From contig JAEEQO010000142.1 of the NCBI GenBank assembly GCA_016285335.1, forward strand, positions 1-7,852: a stretch of 7,852 nt of DNA, written 5' to 3'. The translations under genes were made by a program, and so were the position numbers. The notes beneath the pieces are model-generated. The model did no database searches and was not told the DNA's origin. It was given only the letters and a program-made list of their open reading frames with translations. Of this stretch, positions 5,395-7,852 are shown piece by piece. How positions within the stretch are numbered: the stretch's first letter is position 1; every line of letters begins with the position of its first letter. Source of the DNA: Victivallales bacterium (GTDB taxonomy: Bacteria > Verrucomicrobiota > Lentisphaeria > Victivallales > UBA1829).

Positions 5395-6189
5395 ATGGAA
5401 AGGACTATCGAAAAAATCCGCGAGACGACACCTCACTGGTCTTTTTCGGCCATCAGCCTGTTCATTCTGTGCCCGATGAAATACTACTTCCGTTACATCG
5501 AGCACACCGAGGTGGAGCGCACGAATGTCAGCCTTCCGTTCGGACGGGCTTTCCATGCCGTTCTGAGTCTCCGCGCAGAGAAAGGTTCGGACTACAGCGT
5601 GGAGGACGCGAAGGAAGACTTCGCCGTGTATTTCCGAGGCGAGACCGAGGTCAGCGAGAACCTGACGTACAAGCCGGACGAATCATTTGATTCCTGGCTG
5701 GAGAAAGGCTGCGACATGCTCGATGTTGCACTTGCCGACTGGCCGGACGACTACACGGTCAAATCGGTGGCCGAGGCGTTCAGCGTGAACGTGCCCGGAC
5801 TTAGCAAGCCCCTGGTCGGAGAATTCGACCTTGTTACCGTGGACGGCGGAGATGAAACGATCTGCGATTGGAAGACCGCCTCGGTGAAGTGGCCGAACAG
5901 GAAAGCCGACCGTGATCTCCAGGCGACCGTGTTCACCTATGCCTACCAGCAGAAGTACGGCGTGAATCCGCTGTTCAGGTTCGACGTGTTCACGAAGGCG
6001 AAGAATCCGGTTCACCAGCAACTCTACACGCTCAGGACGAACGATGATTTCGACCGTTTCGTCTTCCTCGCCAACAAAATTGAGGCGGCAGTGAACACGG
6101 GCGTGTTCGTCCCGGTGGAGTCGTGCATGAACTGTGTTGAATGTGCCTATAGCAGCCGTTGCAAAGCGGTTCATAGAAAGGCGGGCTGA
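5395..6189 (+). CDS. PD-(D/E)XK nuclease with AddB/Cas4-type iron-sulphur cysteines
   Basis: This 264-residue protein starts at ATG 5395, one base after the upstream stop, with GGAAAGG just before. A longer in-frame reading upstream only covers the neighbouring gene. It matches the RecB-like PDDEXK_1 fold. An N-terminal SxSxxxxFxxCP block (S16-P27) carries Cys26, followed by YYFRYI. Motif GRAFH has His54. VGEFDLV has Asp145. ICDWKTA carries the D158-x-K160 metal-binding and catalytic pair. Q176 and Y182 follow in the QxxxxxY helix. The C-terminus has Cys244, 247, 250 and 256. Cys26 with CX2CX5C (247, 250, 256) fits the 4Fe-4S staple of AddB and Cas4. All the core catalytic residues are present, so it is probably an active single- or double-strand DNA nuclease. 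No helicase domain is fused. No cas1 or cas2 and no CRISPR array are in the window, so Cas4 adaptation is unlikely. Confidence 0.85.
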   Translation: MERTIEKIRETTPHWSFSAISLFILCPMKYYFRYIEHTEVERTNVSLPFGRAFHAVLSLRAEKGSDYSVEDAKEDFAVYFRGETEVSENLTYKPDESFDSWLEKGCDMLDVALADWPDDYTVKSVAEAFSVNVPGLSKPLVGEFDLVTVDGGDETICDWKTASVKWPNRKADRDLQATVFTYAYQQKYGVNPLFRFDVFTKAKNPVHQQLYTLRTNDDFDRFVFLANKIEAAVNTGVFVPVESCMNCVECAYSSRCKAVHRKAG

Positions 6190-6192
6190 CAC

Positions 6193-6921
6193 ATGGGACT
6201 CATCATGCAAGAAGGCAAGTTCGTCAGCCGCGATGAAGTCGCGCGAATCGACACGCCCTGTTCGACCGACACATGGCATCCGGTTCCGCACATCGACGTG
6301 ATCGAGGCCGTGACCGAGGTCATCAAGGCGCACGATTGGAGTATCGAAGGCGAGAAGTTCGGCCTCGCCAGTGAGGGACGGAAGATGTTCGGCGTGATGG
6401 AAATCGCCAAATCGTCTTCTCCTGAATGGCATCGCTGCATCGGCATCCGCAACAGCCACGACAAGAGTTTCGCGGTCGGTCTGTCCGCAGGCATCGTCGT
6501 CTGCGTCTGCACGAACATGGCGTTTGGTGGTACGACGGTCATCAAGCGCCGCCACACCAGTGGGATCGTTCTGGCTGAGTTGATCGACCGGGCTGTCGCT
6601 TCGCTGGAGGATGACTTCCTGACCGTGGAGACCGTTTCCGAAGAGCTGAAGGACGCCTATCTCCGGGACGATGATGAAGCCAGAAGTTGCATCGTTAGAG
6701 CTGCCGAGCTGTGCGTCATCAACTCCTGCGACATCCTGCCGGTCTATCGCGAGTTCAAGCAGCCGTCGCACGAGGAGTTCAGGGAGCCGACCCGCTGGAG
6801 CTTGCTGAACGCGTTTACAGAGACCATCAAGAAGTACTCTCCGCAGCGCGTCGATCACAGCTACTTGGCGTTGAACCGGGCCTTCGGCCTGGACGGACGA
6901 AAAGCCGCGATCTTCGCCTGA
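6193..6921 (+). CDS. DUF932 phage/plasmid-like protein
   Basis: This 242-residue protein starts at ATG 6193, three bases after the nuclease stop. Another in-frame ATG (6205) is possible. The central block IGIRNSHDKSFAVGLSAG (about 95-112), then VVCVCTNMAFGG and a basic KRRHT, is the hallmark of the DUF932 family found on plasmids, phages and genomic islands. There the RNSHD and C-N-LxF positions are conserved. The rest is helical and contains DILPVYREFKQPSHEEFREP and SLLNAFTETIKKY, the latter typical of the C-terminal part of the family. No biochemical role is established as far as I know. Its steady company with recombination and single-strand DNA genes suggests a DNA transaction. It is the last gene of the operon, 52 bases before a strong terminator. 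Confidence 0.75.
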   Translation: MGLIMQEGKFVSRDEVARIDTPCSTDTWHPVPHIDVIEAVTEVIKAHDWSIEGEKFGLASEGRKMFGVMEIAKSSSPEWHRCIGIRNSHDKSFAVGLSAGIVVCVCTNMAFGGTTVIKRRHTSGIVLAELIDRAVASLEDDFLTVETVSEELKDAYLRDDDEARSCIVRAAELCVINSCDILPVYREFKQPSHEEFREPTRWSLLNAFTETIKKYSPQRVDHSYLALNRAFGLDGRKAAIFA

Positions 6922-6973
6922 CGTCGGAGAACGATACGGATTTTGATGCAGCCGTGTCGTAATAATCGGCATC

Positions 6974-7017
6974 CCGGAGGTTGAAGGAGTGCAAGCCTTC
7001 CCTCCGGCGTTTTTTTT
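6974..7017 (+). terminator. rho-independent terminator of the plus-strand operon
   Basis: CCGGAGG (6974-6980) pairs with CCTCCGG (7001-7007). GAAGG (6983-6987) continues the stem with CCTTC (6996-7000) across a two-base TT bulge. The stem is followed by CG and eight Ts (7010-7017). It is a canonical terminator just after the DUF932 gene. Confidence 0.9.
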
Positions 7018-7267
7018 ACGATGTAGATTCCCGGTCGCAGACAGGAGAACAGGCAGTTATATCGCTTATATGAAAATTCCCTCTCTCCTACCCCATCTTG
7101 TCCGATTCCGGTTTTCAAAATGCGCGTACACGTAGGAGATAACAGGATAAACCTATGGGGCAGTTATCAGGAGCAGTCAACATGAAACAGCGAATTTCCG
7201 ATAGGGCAGATAGAAGTCCTGTCTGCCTGTCCAGACTGCCAGTCTTTCACCTCAAGCCCTGTTCAGA

Positions 7268-7292
7268 TTACGGAAAATTTACGGAAAACCGG
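7268..7292 (+). repeat. two tandem copies of a TTACGGAAAA-type motif
   Basis: TTACGGAAAA is followed by TTTACGGAAAA and then CCGG. The motif reappears inverted at 7436-7460, about 145 bp away. The paired and inverted arrangement is what one expects of recombinase or regulator binding sites, but AT-rich chance repetition is possible. Confidence 0.45.
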
Positions 7293-7435
7293 ATAAAAAG
7301 GCCCCTTTTGTTTCGGCGTTTGAGGTGGAGAGGGGAATCGATGGATCCTCTTATCATCTCTTTCCGGAAAAGTGCCCCGTCGAGACATGCTTTTTCTGAA
7401 ATCGATCATTTTTGAGCCCAACGCGTCGCATAATT

Positions 7436-7460
7436 TTTTCGTAATTTTTCCGTAATTCCG
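7436..7460 (-). repeat. inverted copies of the TTACGGAAAA-type motif
   Basis: On the plus strand this reads TTTTCGTAA, TTTTTCCGTAA and TTCCGG, the reverse complement of the pattern at 7268-7292 with one base missing in the first unit. It lies beside the tRNA-Pro terminator and may be part of an attachment region. Confidence 0.45.
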
Positions 7461-7472
7461 GTTTCAAATCAT

Positions 7473-7510
7473 AAAAAAACACCCGCTATCATGAGACATG
7501 AAAACGGGTG
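7473..7510 (-). terminator. rho-independent terminator of the tRNA-Pro transcript
   Basis: On the minus strand CACCCG (7510-7505) pairs with CGGGTG (7485-7480). An inner TCATG/CATGA hairpin (7489-7501) is present. Seven Ts follow on that strand (7479-7473). It is 17 bases beyond the encoded CCA end of the tRNA. Confidence 0.85.
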
Positions 7511-7526
7511 ATTTTGAGCTTAAAAA

Positions 7527-7604
7527 TGGTCGGGATGATGAGAGTTGAACTCACGACCTTTTGACCCCCAGTCAAACGCGCTAACCAGGCTGCGCTACAT
7601 CCCG
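7527..7604 (-). tRNA. tRNA-Pro, anticodon GGG, with encoded CCA
   Basis: On the minus strand the acceptor arm CGGGATG/CATCCCG is perfect, including the C1-G72 pair typical of bacterial proline tRNA. The D arm is GCGC/GCGC. The anticodon stem TTTGA/TCAAA holds the loop CTGGGGG, so U33 is followed by GGG, which reads CCC and, by wobble, CCU proline codons. The variable region is AGGTC and the T arm GTGAG/CTCAT carries loop TTCAACT. Discriminator A (7530) and CCA (7529-7527) are encoded. Its 3' end points toward the island, the usual orientation for integration into a tRNA gene. No second copy of the 3' end is in this window. Confidence 0.96.
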
Positions 7605-7632
7605 ACATGCCGATCATCATCGGCAATATATC

Positions 7633-7660
7633 AATATAGCATCCTTTTGAAAAAAGTCAA
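7633..7660 (-). promoter_or_regulatory. sigma70-type promoter for tRNA-Pro
   Basis: On the minus strand TTGACT (7660-7655) and TATATT (7638-7633) are 16 bases apart, placing the start about 20 bases before the tRNA 5' end. A perfect hairpin GCCGAT/ATCGGC (7609-7624) occupies the short leader between the -10 box and the mature 5' end. It would be removed by RNase P processing. Confidence 0.75.
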
Positions 7661-7713
7661 GCTGAATCCGGTCCATTTTCGCAAAACATGTTAGAGATTG
7701 ACGATTGTAAATT

Positions 7714-7852
7714 TCAATCGGAAGGATTGTCCGCATTTCCTTCCGATTCCGGTTCATTGAGGCTTTCGGGGGCGTCTTCGATCATTTCATCCATGAGCTC
7801 CATCTCCTGCGACTTGGTGGTCTTCAATTCTTCCGCTTTCTTTTTGTAATGG
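7714..7852 (-). CDS. C-terminal end of an unidentified acidic protein (partial)
   Basis: The frame enters from the right edge and ends at TGA (7716-7714), giving the last 45 codons. The sequence begins HYKKKAEELKTTKSQEMELM and ends EPESEGNADNPSD. It has a lysine- and glutamate-rich helix followed by a strongly acidic, flexible tail. The codon pattern is clean and no stop interrupts it. This is too little to name the protein. It is on the same strand as tRNA-Pro and is probably a chromosomal gene outside the island. Confidence 0.65.
   Translation of the reverse strand, partial: HYKKKAEELKTTKSQEMELMDEMIEDAPESLNEPESEGNADNPSD

Larger units (their letters stand above)
7018..7471. other. gene-poor stretch between the operon and tRNA-Pro
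   Basis: No convincing gene is seen. One short frame (ATG 7182 to 7415, 77 codons, with CAGGAGC eight bases upstream) has an arginine- and serine-rich product without recognisable structure. I do not call it coding. The stretch holds clusters of a TTACGGAAAA-like motif in opposite orientations (7268-7292 and 7436-7460). It also holds a third TCGCATAA (7426-7433), an octamer seen in the left repeats, and a small inverted repeat GGCAGA/TCTGCC (7205-7227). It is a likely junction or attachment region. Confidence 0.4.

Noticed and set aside
5395..6189. Cas4 of a CRISPR system
   Set aside because: The Fe-S PD-(D/E)XK pattern fits Cas4, but no cas1, cas2 or repeat-spacer array is visible, and the neighbours are island DNA-processing genes.
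5683..6972. Long open frame of about 430 codons on the minus strand
   Set aside because: It is antisense to both the nuclease and the DUF932 gene, which have clear family motifs. It also runs through most of the operon terminator's left side region without its own signals.

Overview
The window looks like part of a bacterial genomic island, or an integrated plasmid or phage remnant, lying next to a tRNA-Pro gene. The host appears Gram-negative: there is a TonB remnant and an AIDA-like surface-protein fragment. GC is moderate to high in the coding regions. Ribosome-binding sites are GGAG/AAGGA-like, and two sigma70-like promoters can be read. AIDA-type repeats, and the general look of the genes, would suit a gut PVC-group bacterium such as a Lentisphaerota member. 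That taxonomic guess is weak and comes from memory, not from a marker gene.

Left part (1-2128), a decayed zone: there is a possible broken gene end at 1-268. A minus-strand fragment at 409-816 has AIDA-like beta repeats. A minus-strand small helix-turn-helix protein at 932-1306 resembles the small protein usually found beside site-specific serine recombinases in mobile elements, but no recombinase gene sits upstream here. A 54-bp imperfect tandem repeat lies just upstream of it. A minus-strand tonB pseudogene (1550-1778) follows. It keeps the N-terminal anchor and the C-terminal domain, has lost its middle, and is read by a still recognisable promoter (1895-1923) through a 19-codon ORF that may be all that is left of exbD.

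Central part (2084-7017), a plus-strand operon of six tightly packed genes: a regulatory-looking region has a perfect 26-bp palindrome, a UUCG hairpin and a TATAAT box. Two small unknown membrane or secreted proteins follow, overlapping by ATGA. Next come a beta sliding-clamp (DnaN) paralogue with a helical C-terminal tail, a small protein of unknown function with a C-terminal KQIKFLL-type helical domain, a PD-(D/E)XK nuclease with an AddB/Cas4-type iron-sulphur cysteine set, and a DUF932 phage/plasmid-like protein. The operon ends in a strong rho-independent terminator. The four distal genes together look like a DNA-processing module (clamp, nuclease and accessory proteins) carried by the mobile element. 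Its exact job is not known to me.

Right part (7018-7852): about 500 bp without a convincing gene holds inverted copies of a TTACGGAAAA-type motif. A minus-strand tRNA-Pro(GGG) with encoded CCA, its own promoter and a terminator comes next, with its 3' end facing the island. The C-terminal 45 codons of an unidentified acidic protein follow on the minus strand. The tRNA is a plausible integration site, but no duplicated tRNA 3' end is present inside the window, so this is not shown.
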